64,000 bases of DNA, taken from positions 62,001 to 126,000 of the forward strand of contig NZ_CADFDK010000015.1 in assembly GCF_902832885.1 (NCBI RefSeq), written 5' to 3'. The notes beneath the pieces were generated by a model. The model searched no databases. It was not told the DNA's origin and saw only the letters and a list, made by a program, of their open reading frames with translations. This document shows, in pieces, positions 37,116 through 46,037 of the stretch. The position numbers and the translations under genes were made by a program. This stretch comes from Burkholderia seminalis DSM 23518 (GTDB lineage: Bacteria > Pseudomonadota > Gammaproteobacteria > Burkholderiales > Burkholderiaceae). Positions within the stretch are counted from its first letter, which is position 1; every line of letters begins with the position of its first letter.

Positions 37116-38894
37116 ATGCCTTCTACTTTTTCCCGTTCGTTGTCGCTCGTTGCGCTGGCTGTCGCCCTGATCGTGCCGTACGCGATCACGAATCACACGT
37201 ATCCGATCCCGACCTTCTATTCCGAGTTTTCCGCGCTGGTGCTGTATCTGCTGGTGGGGCTGTCCGTCGTGCTGCTCACGCGCACCGACCGGCCGGCCGA
37301 GCCGTTTGCCGCGCCGGCCGCGTTCGTCGTGCCGCTCGGGTTTGCCGCCGTGCTGATCGCGCAGACCGCGCTGATCCCGCTCAAGGTGCCGTCGATGAAC
37401 TGGCTGGCGGTCGGCTACCTCGCGGCCGCGCTGGTCGCGATGCAGGCCGGGTATGCGCTCGCGCGCGACGGGATGGCCGAAGCGGTGTCGCGGATGATGG
37501 CCGGCGCGTTGATCGTCGGCGGCGTGTTCGCGGTCGGCACCCAGATCGTGCAGCTGTTTCACCTCGAATCGTCCGTTTCGCCGTTCGTCGTGATGTACAA
37601 CATCGCGGTCGACCGCCGTCCGTACGGCAACATGGCGCAGGCGAACCACCTGGCCAGCTACATCGCGTTCGCGCTCGCGGGTGCGCTGTACCTCGTGCAG
37701 ACGCGCCGGCTCGCGGTGTGGGCATGGCTCGCGCTGTCGCTGGTGCTGTCGGTCGGCCTCGCGCTGACGGTGTCGCGCGGGCCGTGGCTGCAGGTCGCGG
37801 TGATGGTCGTCGCGGGCTTCTGGATGGCGTGGCTCGAATCGCGCCGTGCGCCGGGCAATGCGCGAGCGTGGCTGATCCCGGTCGTGCTCGCGGTCGCGTT
37901 CATCGCGGTGAACGTCGCGGTGCGCTGGGCGAACGTGCACTATCACCTGAATCTCGCGGAATCGGCGGCCGACCGCATGCGCGACGCGGGGCAGATCGCG
38001 CCGCGCCTCGCGCTGTGGAAGTACGGGCTTGCGATGTTCCGCGAGCATCCGCTGCTCGGCGTCGGCTGGGGCGAATTCCCGTCGCATCAGTTCGCGCTCG
38101 TGCGCACGCTCGGCGGCGTGGAGATCGCGAACAACTCGCACGACATCTTCATCGACCTGCTCGCGAAGTCCGGCCTCGTTGGCCTCGGCATCCTCGTCGT
38201 CACGCTCGTGGCGTGGTTCGTGCGGGCGGTGCGCGCGCCGCAGTCGAGCATGCGCGTATTCGGCTTCGCGCTGATCGGCATCCTGCTGATGCACGCGCTG
38301 GTCGAGTATCCGCAACAGTACATGTTCTTCCTGCTGCCGGCGATGTTCGTGATCGGGCTGCTCGACGTGAAGCCGTTGCGTATCCTGCCGGGCCGCGCCG
38401 CGTTCGGGCTGTTCGCGGTGCTGTCGTTCGGCGGCGTGCTGGCGGCGGTACCCGTGCTGCGCGACTACCAGCGCGCGGAAGTGCTCTATTACGGCAGCGA
38501 TCCGGCCGCGCAGTACCGCGAGGCGCCGTCGCGGCTGTTCGGCGCGTGGGGCGAGTACGGTGCGGCCACGCTGCTGCCGATTTCGGCGGATGACCTGCCG
38601 GCCAAGCTCGCGGCGCACGAGCGCGCGATCGCGCTGCTGCCCGGCGAGACGGTGCTGCGTCGCTACGCGGCGCTGCAGGCGCTGGCGGGCCGCGAAGCCG
38701 ACGCGCTCGATACCGTCGCACGCCTGCACGTGTTCGCGAAGGAACTGAAGGACTGGCCGCAGCAACTGGCGCTGTTGTACAAGCTTTGCGACCAGCAGCC
38801 GGCGCTGAAGACGTTCAAGGCGGCCGTCGTCGCGAAGTACGGGGAAGTGCCGGCCGATGCGGCCGACGATTCGGACGACGACGATTCGGATTGA
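37116..38894 (+). CDS. pglL: protein O-oligosaccharyltransferase PglL (Wzy_C family)
   Basis: A 592-residue multi-pass inner-membrane enzyme that transfers lipid-linked glycans to Ser/Thr of periplasmic proteins (general O-glycosylation; a PglL enzyme is characterised in Burkholderia cenocepacia). At least ten hydrophobic helices precede the Wzy_C signature, with the catalytic-loop His in EIANNSHDIFIDLLAKSGL and NMAQANHLASYIAFA. The C-terminal part has a helical repeat-like domain ending in an Asp/Ser tail (DAADDSDDDDSD). A TATAGT -10 element near 37080 supports starting at the ATG at 37116, not 37086. Pilin-like gene upstream is a possible acceptor. Confidence 0.9.
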   Translation: MPSTFSRSLSLVALAVALIVPYAITNHTYPIPTFYSEFSALVLYLLVGLSVVLLTRTDRPAEPFAAPAAFVVPLGFAAVLIAQTALIPLKVPSMNWLAVGYLAAALVAMQAGYALARDGMAEAVSRMMAGALIVGGVFAVGTQIVQLFHLESSVSPFVVMYNIAVDRRPYGNMAQANHLASYIAFALAGALYLVQTRRLAVWAWLALSLVLSVGLALTVSRGPWLQVAVMVVAGFWMAWLESRRAPGNARAWLIPVVLAVAFIAVNVAVRWANVHYHLNLAESAADRMRDAGQIAPRLALWKYGLAMFREHPLLGVGWGEFPSHQFALVRTLGGVEIANNSHDIFIDLLAKSGLVGLGILVVTLVAWFVRAVRAPQSSMRVFGFALIGILLMHALVEYPQQYMFFLLPAMFVIGLLDVKPLRILPGRAAFGLFAVLSFGGVLAAVPVLRDYQRAEVLYYGSDPAAQYREAPSRLFGAWGEYGAATLLPISADDLPAKLAAHERAIALLPGETVLRRYAALQALAGREADALDTVARLHVFAKELKDWPQQLALLYKLCDQQPALKTFKAAVVAKYGEVPADAADDSDDDDSD

Positions 38895-39344
38895 GGTGCG
38901 CCGCGCACGCCGGCGCGTGCCGCAGTGTGATGCAGCGGCGGCGGGCATCGGGCGGGGCGGCCCGGGGAAACGGGACGAACGGGGCGAAGCCCGCCGCATG
39001 TCGATTACGTCGCGAATCGTGTGGATTCCGGCTGCATGCGCGCCGATTCGCGTCAACCATTGTCAAATTGCCGCCGTTGACCGGGCGGCGCGTGCACAAT
39101 GCGCGGAAGCGCTCGCGTGCCCGCGGCCGTCGGGGTTGGCCGGCGGGAAGACAGGCAGCATCCCGGTCATCCGGGAGCGCCGCCGGACAGGATCGCGGCC
39201 GAGCATCGTCGGCCGCGCGGCCGTAACGGGGCGCCGGTCCGCTGGCCGCGGCGCAGTGTGACGCACGTGATGCGGCCCGGGGCACGCTTGCGCGGGATGG
39301 CGCGTTCGTCCGGAACGGAACAATACCCAGAACGATATTCGACC
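38895..39344. other. 450-base intergenic region
   Basis: No gene, RNA or repeat could be supported between pglL and the TonB-like lipoprotein gene. Several overlapping ORFs are Arg/Pro-rich shadows. The promoter of the lipoprotein gene must lie here. Confidence 0.45.
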
Positions 39345-39695
39345 ATGGCTATTCGCTCGACCTACCTGATCCTGCCCGCCGTCGCAATGCTGTTGTCCGG
39401 TTGCGCGATGCTGTCGTCGTCGCAGGAGAGCAAGCTGACCTGTCACATCCCGCGCGCCGTCTATCCGGATACCGCGAAGCCGCTCACCCGCCCAGCGACC
39501 GTGCTCGTGCGCGCGCTGATGACGACGTCCGGCGAAGCGCAGAACGTCACCGTGACGACGAGCAGCCGCAACGCGGCGGCCGATCGCGCGGCCGTCGACG
39601 CGATGACGCACGCGACCTGCGTGCAGACGGGCGCGACCGCGAATCCGTTCCTGCTGACCCAACCGTTCGTGTTCGAGCCGTCACGCGGCCAGTGA
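39345..39695 (+). CDS. TonB-C-like small lipoprotein
   Basis: A 116-residue lipoprotein with signal peptide and lipobox AMLLSGC (Cys near residue 20). The remainder resembles the TonB C-terminal domain (YPDTAKPLTRPATVLVRALM, NAAADRAAVDAMTHATC). It lacks the transmembrane and Pro-rich spacer of true TonB, so it is likely a family-type outer-membrane or periplasmic protein of unknown role. The start ATG is at 39345. Confidence 0.75.
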   Translation: MAIRSTYLILPAVAMLLSGCAMLSSSQESKLTCHIPRAVYPDTAKPLTRPATVLVRALMTTSGEAQNVTVTTSSRNAAADRAAVDAMTHATCVQTGATANPFLLTQPFVFEPSRGQ

Positions 39696-39876
39696 AGCGC
39701 GGGCAGTGCACGTCGTGCGTCGGCGGCTGCACCGGTTGTGCGTGGCTATCGAAAGTCGATATACGCGGTAGGGGTGCCGAGCGCTCGCGGTTCGTGTGCG
39801 CAGCATCTCGGGCGAGCCGTAGCGGGCCGGCTCGCCGTATCGGCGCAGACCGGCCGGCAACGCCCCCAGCACGCGC

Positions 39877-40590
39877 TCAGAAGGTCCGCTTCTTCAGCGT
39901 GAATCCGTGCAGCCAGTACAGCGTATTGGTCTGTGCGTCGAAGTAGCCGCCCTGTGCGGACTTGTCGGTCGTTTTATTCCAAGTCTTGCCGGCGTCGGTG
40001 CTGCTGAACGTCAGGTCGATCGGTGCGCCGCCGCCGGTACCGCCGCTTCCGGAGTTCGGATCGGTTGCGTGGACGAGCAGGAGGCCGTTGCGACCGATGC
40101 TCATACTGGCGAGCGTGAGCTTCTCGTCGAACGTGCGCAGTTGCTGCACGACCTTGGGATGGTCGGTCGTCCACGTGGAAATGGCGCCCGTCCGGTGGCC
40201 ATTGTCGTGCCCCTTGCCGTTTTGCGGCTCGTCGAGATGCGACAGCGCGTACACTGAATGACGTGATCCCTTCGGCGTGGTGCCGGGCGCTGTGATGACC
40301 TGGCCTGGCATCACGGTATCCGTCACGAATGCGTGCTGCCCCCAGTCGAGCCGGTCGACCGAGCTGTGAGCCGGTGCTTCGGCAGTCTGTGCGACAGGGC
40401 AGGCGATCCGCAGAGCACCGTCCGGGCCGAGGCTGATTGCATTGAAATTCTGACGCGTTCCGCTGCCGACGTGCGCGTCGGCCGGCGGATCGATCGCTTG
40501 CCACGTGTTTCCGCCGTCCGAAGCCCGCCATATGCGGGGCCCCAGCCGGCCGCGGAGCCGACGCCCGAATCGCGACGGGGGCCCCGCGGT
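39877..40590 (-). pseudogene. truncated, frameshifted second immunity-type gene (Asp-box repeats)
   Basis: This minus-strand stretch is homologous to the C-terminal half of the adjacent immunity-type gene. From about 40580 to 40540 it reads DSGVGSAAGWGP, matching DPQRGYAIGWGP; one base is then lost in a run of G and C (40534-40543), after which the frame continues as IWRASDGGNTWQ and later DAGKTW to the end TLKKRTF. The N-terminal half (about 190 codons, including the membrane anchor) is missing. Identity with the intact neighbour is clear but well below 100% (QGGYFDAQTNTLYW versus QGGYFNAQTNTLYS), so this is a diverged relative, not a fresh duplicate. Confidence 0.75.
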
Positions 40591-40606
40591 AACCGCATCG
40601 GGACGG

Positions 40607-41842
40607 TCAGAACTGCCGCTTCTTGAGCGTATAGGCGACCAGCGAATACAGCGTGTTCGTTTGGGCGTTGAAATATCCTCCCTGAGTCGGTTTCTCCGTG
40701 CTCGAGCTCCAGGTCTTTCCCGCGTCGCTGCTGACGAACGTGAGATCGAGCGGTGTGCCGTTGCGGCTGGAGTCGGTTGCGTAGACGAGCAGCAATCCGT
40801 CCCGGCCGACGCTCAGGCTATCGAGCGTCAGCTTGTCGTCAAACGTATGCAACTGCTGAACCTGCTCGGGTGCACTGTTCGTCCAGGTGGAAATGGCACC
40901 GACGCGTTGTCCTTTGTCGGCGGGATTGCCGGAATTGAGCGGTTCACCGAGGCGCGACAGGGCGTAGAGCGCATAGCGATTCGACGCGACCGGTGACGAG
41001 GACAGGTTGACGATCACCTGTTCAGGCAAAACGGCATCCAGGGCGAACGCGGATTGCTCCCAACCGAGCCGATAGACGACGCTTCCGGCGAAAGCGTGCG
41101 CGGATTTCTCGACGTGGTATGCCACGCGCAAGGTACCGTCCGGGCCGAGGTCGATGCCGTCAAATGTGCGGCGAGGTTTGCCGGCCTCCGCGGCGCCCGG
41201 CGGCAGTTCGACTTCCCGCCACGATTGACCGCCGTCGGACGTGCGCCACACGTGCGGGCCCCAGCCGATCGCATAGCCGCGCTGCGGATCGAGAAACAAC
41301 AGGCGACCGATGTTCCGGTCTTCTGGCCACGCGAGCTGCACCCAGTCGCGTCCGCCGTTGGATGACTTCCAGAGCTTGGTCACTTGCGGCGTCAGGCCGT
41401 CGGCAGGCTGAGGGGACTTGTAGTCCATCCAGCCGGTGCTGATGAATTCGACCGTCCAATCCTTCGCGTGCCACCAGGCGGCGTTCTGGCCTGCCTGGTT
41501 GAAATGGCGCGTCATGTCACCGTTTACCGGGCCCCGCCAGAATTCGACCGACGTCCGGTTCAGCGTTTCACGGCTGTCGTTCATCCAGGCTTCGGTCGGC
41601 TCGGCCTTTTCCTTGTCCTTCCATTCGGCGTATGGCTTGAAGGTGATTTCAGGATCGCTGATCTTCAGCGTGATCGCCTCGTTTCCCGATATCGCGAAGT
41701 CGCCCCCGCCATAGGGCTTGCTGTTCTTCATGAAAGTGTTGGAAACGACCTGCCAGTCATTCGACATATATGAGTACCCGACAATCAATACAATGAGCGC
41801 GACTGCCGCACCCAGCGACAGCTTCAGGAGTTTTCTCGTCAT
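40607..41842 (-). CDS. membrane-anchored Asp-box protein, putative T6SS immunity protein
   Basis: A 411-residue protein with one N-terminal transmembrane helix (LSLGAAVALIVLIVGYSYM), placing the body in the periplasm. The body has repeated Asp-box motifs S/T-x-D/N-x-G-x-x-W (SSNGGRDW, TSDGGQSW, SSDAGKTW), as found in beta-propellers; these proteins have been linked to Tli3-type immunity, but I cannot confirm that family here. The ATG at 41842 sits one base past the stop of the upstream putative effector gene (TGA-A-ATG), so translation is coupled. It probably binds and neutralises that effector in the periplasm. Lower GC than the window average. Confidence 0.65.
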   Translation of the reverse strand: MTRKLLKLSLGAAVALIVLIVGYSYMSNDWQVVSNTFMKNSKPYGGGDFAISGNEAITLKISDPEITFKPYAEWKDKEKAEPTEAWMNDSRETLNRTSVEFWRGPVNGDMTRHFNQAGQNAAWWHAKDWTVEFISTGWMDYKSPQPADGLTPQVTKLWKSSNGGRDWVQLAWPEDRNIGRLLFLDPQRGYAIGWGPHVWRTSDGGQSWREVELPPGAAEAGKPRRTFDGIDLGPDGTLRVAYHVEKSAHAFAGSVVYRLGWEQSAFALDAVLPEQVIVNLSSSPVASNRYALYALSRLGEPLNSGNPADKGQRVGAISTWTNSAPEQVQQLHTFDDKLTLDSLSVGRDGLLLVYATDSSRNGTPLDLTFVSSDAGKTWSSSTEKPTQGGYFNAQTNTLYSLVAYTLKKRQF

Positions 41843-41843
41843 T

Positions 41844-42749
41844 TCATTTCGGCATCAGTTTTTCGATTGCCTGTGCAACAGGGTCGATGACATGTTCGTT
41901 GACCGCATCACCTGCTTTTTTCGCGTATTCCACGGTATTGTCGACGTATTGTTTGCCCACGCCGACACCACTGTCGAATGCTTGGTAGAGCGTTCTGACA
42001 TCCCCCCATTCCTGAGTGTTGGGTTGCTTCAGGATATAGAACATATCGACAGGCCCGAGCCCGGCCAGACCACCGTCGAGATAGGCGAGAGGATGGGTCT
42101 TGAACGCGTATGTCTTGAACGTTTCGTCGTCCAGTTCGAGCGTGTACTGCGGCACGTTCATCACGCAGGCGCCGCTGTTCGGCTTCTTGCCCCTGATGGA
42201 AATGGTGTCGCCACGCATGTTCTGCTGCAAACCCTGTTCCAGATAGTGCTGCAGGAACCAGCGTGCGCTTGCCAGCCATGCCTTGCCTTTGTCGCTCAAC
42301 TCTGGAAGCAGGTATTTACCGTAATTCGAGCAGTAGTAGTAACCATAGCTGACATAGTATCCCGGCGGCTTATGTCCGCACCCGATATGACGCATCATGA
42401 AATTACCGTGGCGTGACCAGTCGGAATCAGTGCTTGCGGCTTCTATCAGATTCTCCCGCCGATGCAGCAACTCACGGGCAACTTTCGTGTCTTTCCACGG
42501 ATCCCATGACGTGGCGAATTTCTTGACGGTCGCCCAGATACTCGATTTGCTGACCTTTTCGACCGTTTCCCAGTACTCGCCATGCAGTGGCCGGTAGTAG
42601 TATGGACAGGTTCCGATAATGGAATCGGCCGCCGGCGTTACGTGCTTGTCGCAGATGTTGATCTGCACCTTCGGCCGATCCTGATATCCCGTCGGGGTTA
42701 GCATCCCCGCACCGGTGCCGAGCACCTTCTCCTGTTGTCCGTCAGCCAT
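41844..42749 (-). CDS. unrecognised VgrG-linked protein, putative T6SS effector
   Basis: I do not recognise this 301-residue protein. Its start overlaps the vgrG stop by 8 bases (42742-42749), and the Asp-box gene begins one base past its stop, the layout of a VgrG-effector-immunity operon. There is no signal peptide. A central region is rich in Tyr, Cys, His and Gly (GCGHKPPGYYVSYGYYYCSN) and could hold metal ligands or catalytic residues; further C-terminal is a helical stretch (KGKAWLASARWFLQHYLEQG) and LDGGLAGLGPVDMFY. The GC content is lower than the window average; the 60 bases from 42301 are 40% G+C. A catalytic activity cannot be assigned. Confidence 0.65.
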   Translation of the reverse strand: MADGQQEKVLGTGAGMLTPTGYQDRPKVQINICDKHVTPAADSIIGTCPYYYRPLHGEYWETVEKVSKSSIWATVKKFATSWDPWKDTKVARELLHRRENLIEAASTDSDWSRHGNFMMRHIGCGHKPPGYYVSYGYYYCSNYGKYLLPELSDKGKAWLASARWFLQHYLEQGLQQNMRGDTISIRGKKPNSGACVMNVPQYTLELDDETFKTYAFKTHPLAYLDGGLAGLGPVDMFYILKQPNTQEWGDVRTLYQAFDSGVGVGKQYVDNTVEYAKKAGDAVNEHVIDPVAQAIEKLMPK

Positions 42750-45435
42750 TCGATTTCCCTAGAAACTTGACGACGACGTCATGCGGCACGTGGCTCTGCG
42801 TGAGCCCGGTTTCGCCTGCCGCGTTGGTGACGCCTTCCGAGAGCAGCTTGCCGTTCGAGAACATCTGGTACCGCGTGTTCGCGACCGGAATGTCGGTGCC
42901 GGCCCAGTGCGCGATGAAGGCCTGGTCGTAGTTGCCGGACGAGTTCGGCAGCGTCGGCATCGTTTGCGACAGGTGCGTGGAGCCGCTGAACGCATGCTGC
43001 GCGCCCTTGATGTCGATCGTGCCGGGCGCGTGCACCTCGATGTTGCCGTCCGCGATGCGGATGTAGGCGCCGCCGGACGTCAGTAGGATCTCCTTTGCCG
43101 CGGCGCCTTCGATCGATTGCGTGACGGCGATCAACTTCAGCGCCTTCTGCGCGGTCAGCTCGATGTTGTCTGCCTGCGCCTGCACTTCGACCTTGCCCTT
43201 GCCGGCGAACAGCTTGATCCCCGCGTTCTGCGCGAACAGACTGATACGGTCGAGGACACTCGCGATCAGCGATTTCCCGGCGGCGACGTGCGTGCTTTGC
43301 CCGCTGACGAGGTTGATGTGCTGGTCCGCGGCAAGTTGCGCGGACTGCTGCGTGGACATCCCGATGCCGGCTGGGCTGCCGAACAGCATCACGGGCTCCT
43401 TGAACGCATTGGCGCTGCCGGTCCCGCCGCCGGCGGTTCGGCCGCCCGACGTGCCGCCGCTCACGCTGTTCTGCGTCGCGTCGGTGAACTGCTTGAGCGC
43501 CGAGTGGCCGGGGTCGAGCGACTCGCCCTGATGCTGCGCGCTGACTTCCGACATGGCCTCCATCAGGCCTTCCGCCCTGACGAGCTGCTGCTGCGTCTCC
43601 TGGACGTCGAGTGGCTGGCTCGCCGGCGGTTTCGGATACGTCGTGACGTACAGGCCGCGGTTCGCACGAACCGCACCAAATGCGTCCGAGCGCAGGTCGA
43701 AGCCGCTGCCGAGATAACTGCCGCGGTTGTTGCCCGTGTGGTCGATCAGGTAGCCGAGATGCAGATGCGCGTTGGTCTGGCTGCTGTACAGGTGCGCGCG
43801 GTTCTGCGAGGTCGCATCGTCGAGCACCAGCTGGTTGTAGCCGGCACCCGCGTATTCCTTCGACCGGTATCCGGACAAGATGCCGTTGCTGTGCCACTGC
43901 GGGCTCGTCGCGCCGTTGTACAGCTTGCCGACGACGATCGGGCGATCGCAGTCGCCGCCGAGGAAATCGACCAGCACTTCCTCGCCGGCGCGGTGCGGGT
44001 GGACGGCGCCGTAACCGTTGCCCGAGTCCGCCGTCGCGGCGCGCAGCCAGCACGACGCTCGCTCGTCGCCGTCGTTTAGGCGGTCCCAGTGGAAGCGGAC
44101 CTTGACCCGGTTGAGCTCGTCGGTGTGGACTTCCTCGCCTTGCGGCGCGACGACGATCGCCGATTGCAGCTGCATCGGCGGTTTCGCATGCTCGAGCGGG
44201 CTGCGGAACGGGATGGTCGTGCGCTGTACTTCGACGCTGACCTGGAAAAAGCCCTCGCTGCCGTCGGAATGGCGAACGCGCGATGCGTCGCCGGCGCGTG
44301 CCTGCGTGATGCCGTCGACTTCGGCCCGCAAGCTATGCGGGAATGTGGCATGGGCGCTTCCGTCCGCGACAGGCAGGTTGTTGACGATGACCCACGCCGT
44401 CTCGATTACGGCGAATTCGCGTTGGCCGGCGTCGTCCTTGTCGTGTTCGGGGTGTTCGGTGAACTCGAACGTACGTCCCGCGTCCATGCGCCGCACGCCG
44501 CCGACACCGTGAAAGCGCTTGGCGTGCGATTCCTGCTCTTCCATCCAGATCTTCGACAGATGGTCGCCGCGTGACTGCTCGGGATACGTGTAGGCACCCG
44601 TATATTCGTAGACTTCGAGCTGCGGCGGCAAATCTCCCTGGTTGGCGATCGTCGGCGTATGGGTGGCTTTCGGATTCGACGCGGTGGGCGGCTGCTTGTA
44701 GTCGAACGTGCGCGTGGTGCGCGCGACGCTTCGCAGCGTGCGCGTACCGGTGAACTGGACGAGCGTGTCGGCTTCGTCGCCCATGCCCGCGTGATGAAAG
44801 CGCACGGTTCGCGGCGACAGCGCGGGCAACGCGTCGATGCGATCGACGATGACGAGCCGGTGCGACTTGCCGTCCTTGTCCTGTTCCCAGAAACCGTACA
44901 GGCCTTCCGATTCCATCAGGCGATGCACGAAATTCCAGTCGTCCTCGTGTTGCATGCAGAACGAGCGAGACGGCAGCGGCTGGTAGAGCTTGAACGTGAA
45001 GCGGCCTTTGGCCTGCGGGTGCTGGTTCAGCACGTCGGCGATGATGTCGTCCGCCGAGCGGTTCTGCCAGATGCGCTGGTCGCGGCGGAACTTCAGGAAG
45101 TGGAGGAACGACGCAAAGGCGATCTGATAGTGCGTGACGCCGCTGTCCGAGCCGAGTCGGCGCGCCGCATGCACGTAGCCGTTGTGCGGCGCGTACGACC
45201 GATCGGTCTGCTGGATCCACAGCGTCACCGGCTGCGCGATCAGTTTCTTGAGTTCGAGGTTATCGGATACCGACACGGTATCGACGGTGAACTCGAAATG
45301 GCGTCCGAGCCGTGATCGCCCCGTGACGCGATGCGGCAGCAGGACGTCGGGGCCGAGCGGAGTATCCAATTTGACCAGGCGCTCATGCTGGACCGGTCCG
45401 GCCAACAAGGCGCTTCTTAACGCTTGCGAATTCAT
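42742..45435 (-). CDS. vgrG: type VI secretion spike protein VgrG
   Basis: An 897-residue VgrG (TssI), the trimeric spike that carries effectors through the T6SS tube. The N-terminal gp27-like domain (TGRSRLGRHFEFTVDTVS), gp5-like OB fold (RVKVRFHWDR, CWLRAATADSGNGYGAVHPH) and the beta-helix/DUF2345 region (HINLVSGQSTHVAAGKSL, ELTAQKALKLIAVTQSIEGA) are all present. The last 70 residues (YQMFSNGKLLSEGVTNAAGE) look like a transthyretin-type extension, known in other VgrGs to hold an effector. The start at 45435 was chosen over a much longer ORF. No other T6SS core gene is nearby, so it depends on a system elsewhere. Confidence 0.95.
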   Translation of the reverse strand: MNSQALRSALLAGPVQHERLVKLDTPLGPDVLLPHRVTGRSRLGRHFEFTVDTVSVSDNLELKKLIAQPVTLWIQQTDRSYAPHNGYVHAARRLGSDSGVTHYQIAFASFLHFLKFRRDQRIWQNRSADDIIADVLNQHPQAKGRFTFKLYQPLPSRSFCMQHEDDWNFVHRLMESEGLYGFWEQDKDGKSHRLVIVDRIDALPALSPRTVRFHHAGMGDEADTLVQFTGTRTLRSVARTTRTFDYKQPPTASNPKATHTPTIANQGDLPPQLEVYEYTGAYTYPEQSRGDHLSKIWMEEQESHAKRFHGVGGVRRMDAGRTFEFTEHPEHDKDDAGQREFAVIETAWVIVNNLPVADGSAHATFPHSLRAEVDGITQARAGDASRVRHSDGSEGFFQVSVEVQRTTIPFRSPLEHAKPPMQLQSAIVVAPQGEEVHTDELNRVKVRFHWDRLNDGDERASCWLRAATADSGNGYGAVHPHRAGEEVLVDFLGGDCDRPIVVGKLYNGATSPQWHSNGILSGYRSKEYAGAGYNQLVLDDATSQNRAHLYSSQTNAHLHLGYLIDHTGNNRGSYLGSGFDLRSDAFGAVRANRGLYVTTYPKPPASQPLDVQETQQQLVRAEGLMEAMSEVSAQHQGESLDPGHSALKQFTDATQNSVSGGTSGGRTAGGGTGSANAFKEPVMLFGSPAGIGMSTQQSAQLAADQHINLVSGQSTHVAAGKSLIASVLDRISLFAQNAGIKLFAGKGKVEVQAQADNIELTAQKALKLIAVTQSIEGAAAKEILLTSGGAYIRIADGNIEVHAPGTIDIKGAQHAFSGSTHLSQTMPTLPNSSGNYDQAFIAHWAGTDIPVANTRYQMFSNGKLLSEGVTNAAGETGLTQSHVPHDVVVKFLGKSNG

Positions 45436-45499
45436 CACCAGTGCTCGCTTTTGTTGTGCTGGTTCGCACGCTCTCTCGTGCGGAATCCGGTAATTGTAT

Positions 45500-45519
45500 G
45501 AGATAAACGGTTTTATCTC
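45500..45519. promoter_or_regulatory. 8-bp inverted repeat upstream of vgrG
   Basis: Perfect repeat GAGATAAA (45500-45507) and TTTATCTC (45512-45519) lies between moaC and vgrG, 65 bases before the vgrG start. No T-run follows, so an operator is as likely as a terminator. Confidence 0.45.
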
Positions 45520-45548
45520 GCAATAACGGGCAGGCGGCGCCCGGGCGC

Positions 45549-46037
45549 TCACTCCGCCGCGTCTCCCGCCTTCCAGTCCCCCGACTTCCCGCCGCGCTTC
45601 TCGCGCACGCTCACCTCCGTGATCACCATCCCGCGATCCACCGCCTTGCACATGTCGTAGACGGTCAGCAGCCCGACCTGCACGGCGGTCAGCGCTTCCA
45701 TCTCGACCCCGGTGCGGCCGAACGTCTCGACCTGCACGACGCAGTGGACGCCCGGCAGCGCGTCGTCGAGTTCGAAGTCGACGGCCACGCGCGTCAGCGC
45801 GAGCGGGTGGCACAGCGGGATGAGGTCGGCCGTGCGCTTGGCGCCCTGGATCGCCGCGATGCGTGCGACGCCGAGTACGTCGCCTTTCTTGGCCTTGCCG
45901 TCGCGGATCAGCGCGAACGTGGCCGGCAGCATCCGGATCGTGCCGCGCGCGATCGCGATGCGCCGGGTTTCCTGCTTGTCGCCGACATCGACCATGTGCG
46001 CATGGCCGGCGGCGTCGAAATGGGTGAGTCCTGACAT
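45549..46037 (-). CDS. moaC: cyclic pyranopterin monophosphate synthase MoaC
   Basis: A 162-residue enzyme that makes cyclic pyranopterin monophosphate, the first stable intermediate of molybdenum cofactor synthesis, from the MoaA product. The active-site segments are present: [10 protein letters not shown] and [10 protein letters not shown] with the catalytic Lys. Length matches the family (about 160 residues). The gene stands alone here, just upstream of the T6SS vgrG gene in the same direction, which marks the boundary between the core genome and the island. Confidence 0.97.
   Translation of the reverse strand: MSGLTHFDAAGHAHMVDVGDKQETRRIAIARGTIRMLPATFALIRDGKAKKGDVLGVARIAAIQGAKRTADLIPLCHPLALTRVAVDFELDDALPGVHCVVQVETFGRTGVEMEALTAVQVGLLTVYDMCKAVDRGMVITEVSVREKRGGKSGDWKAGDAAE

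Noticed and set aside
36228-39056. 942-residue minus-strand ORF across the pilin and pglL genes
   Set aside because: Low-complexity Arg/His-rich sequence with no homology; overlaps two recognised plus-strand genes.
40323-40598. Separate small gene upstream of the truncated immunity stretch
   Set aside because: It is mostly the wrong frame of the truncated gene; only its first part (GWGP) belongs to it before the frameshift.
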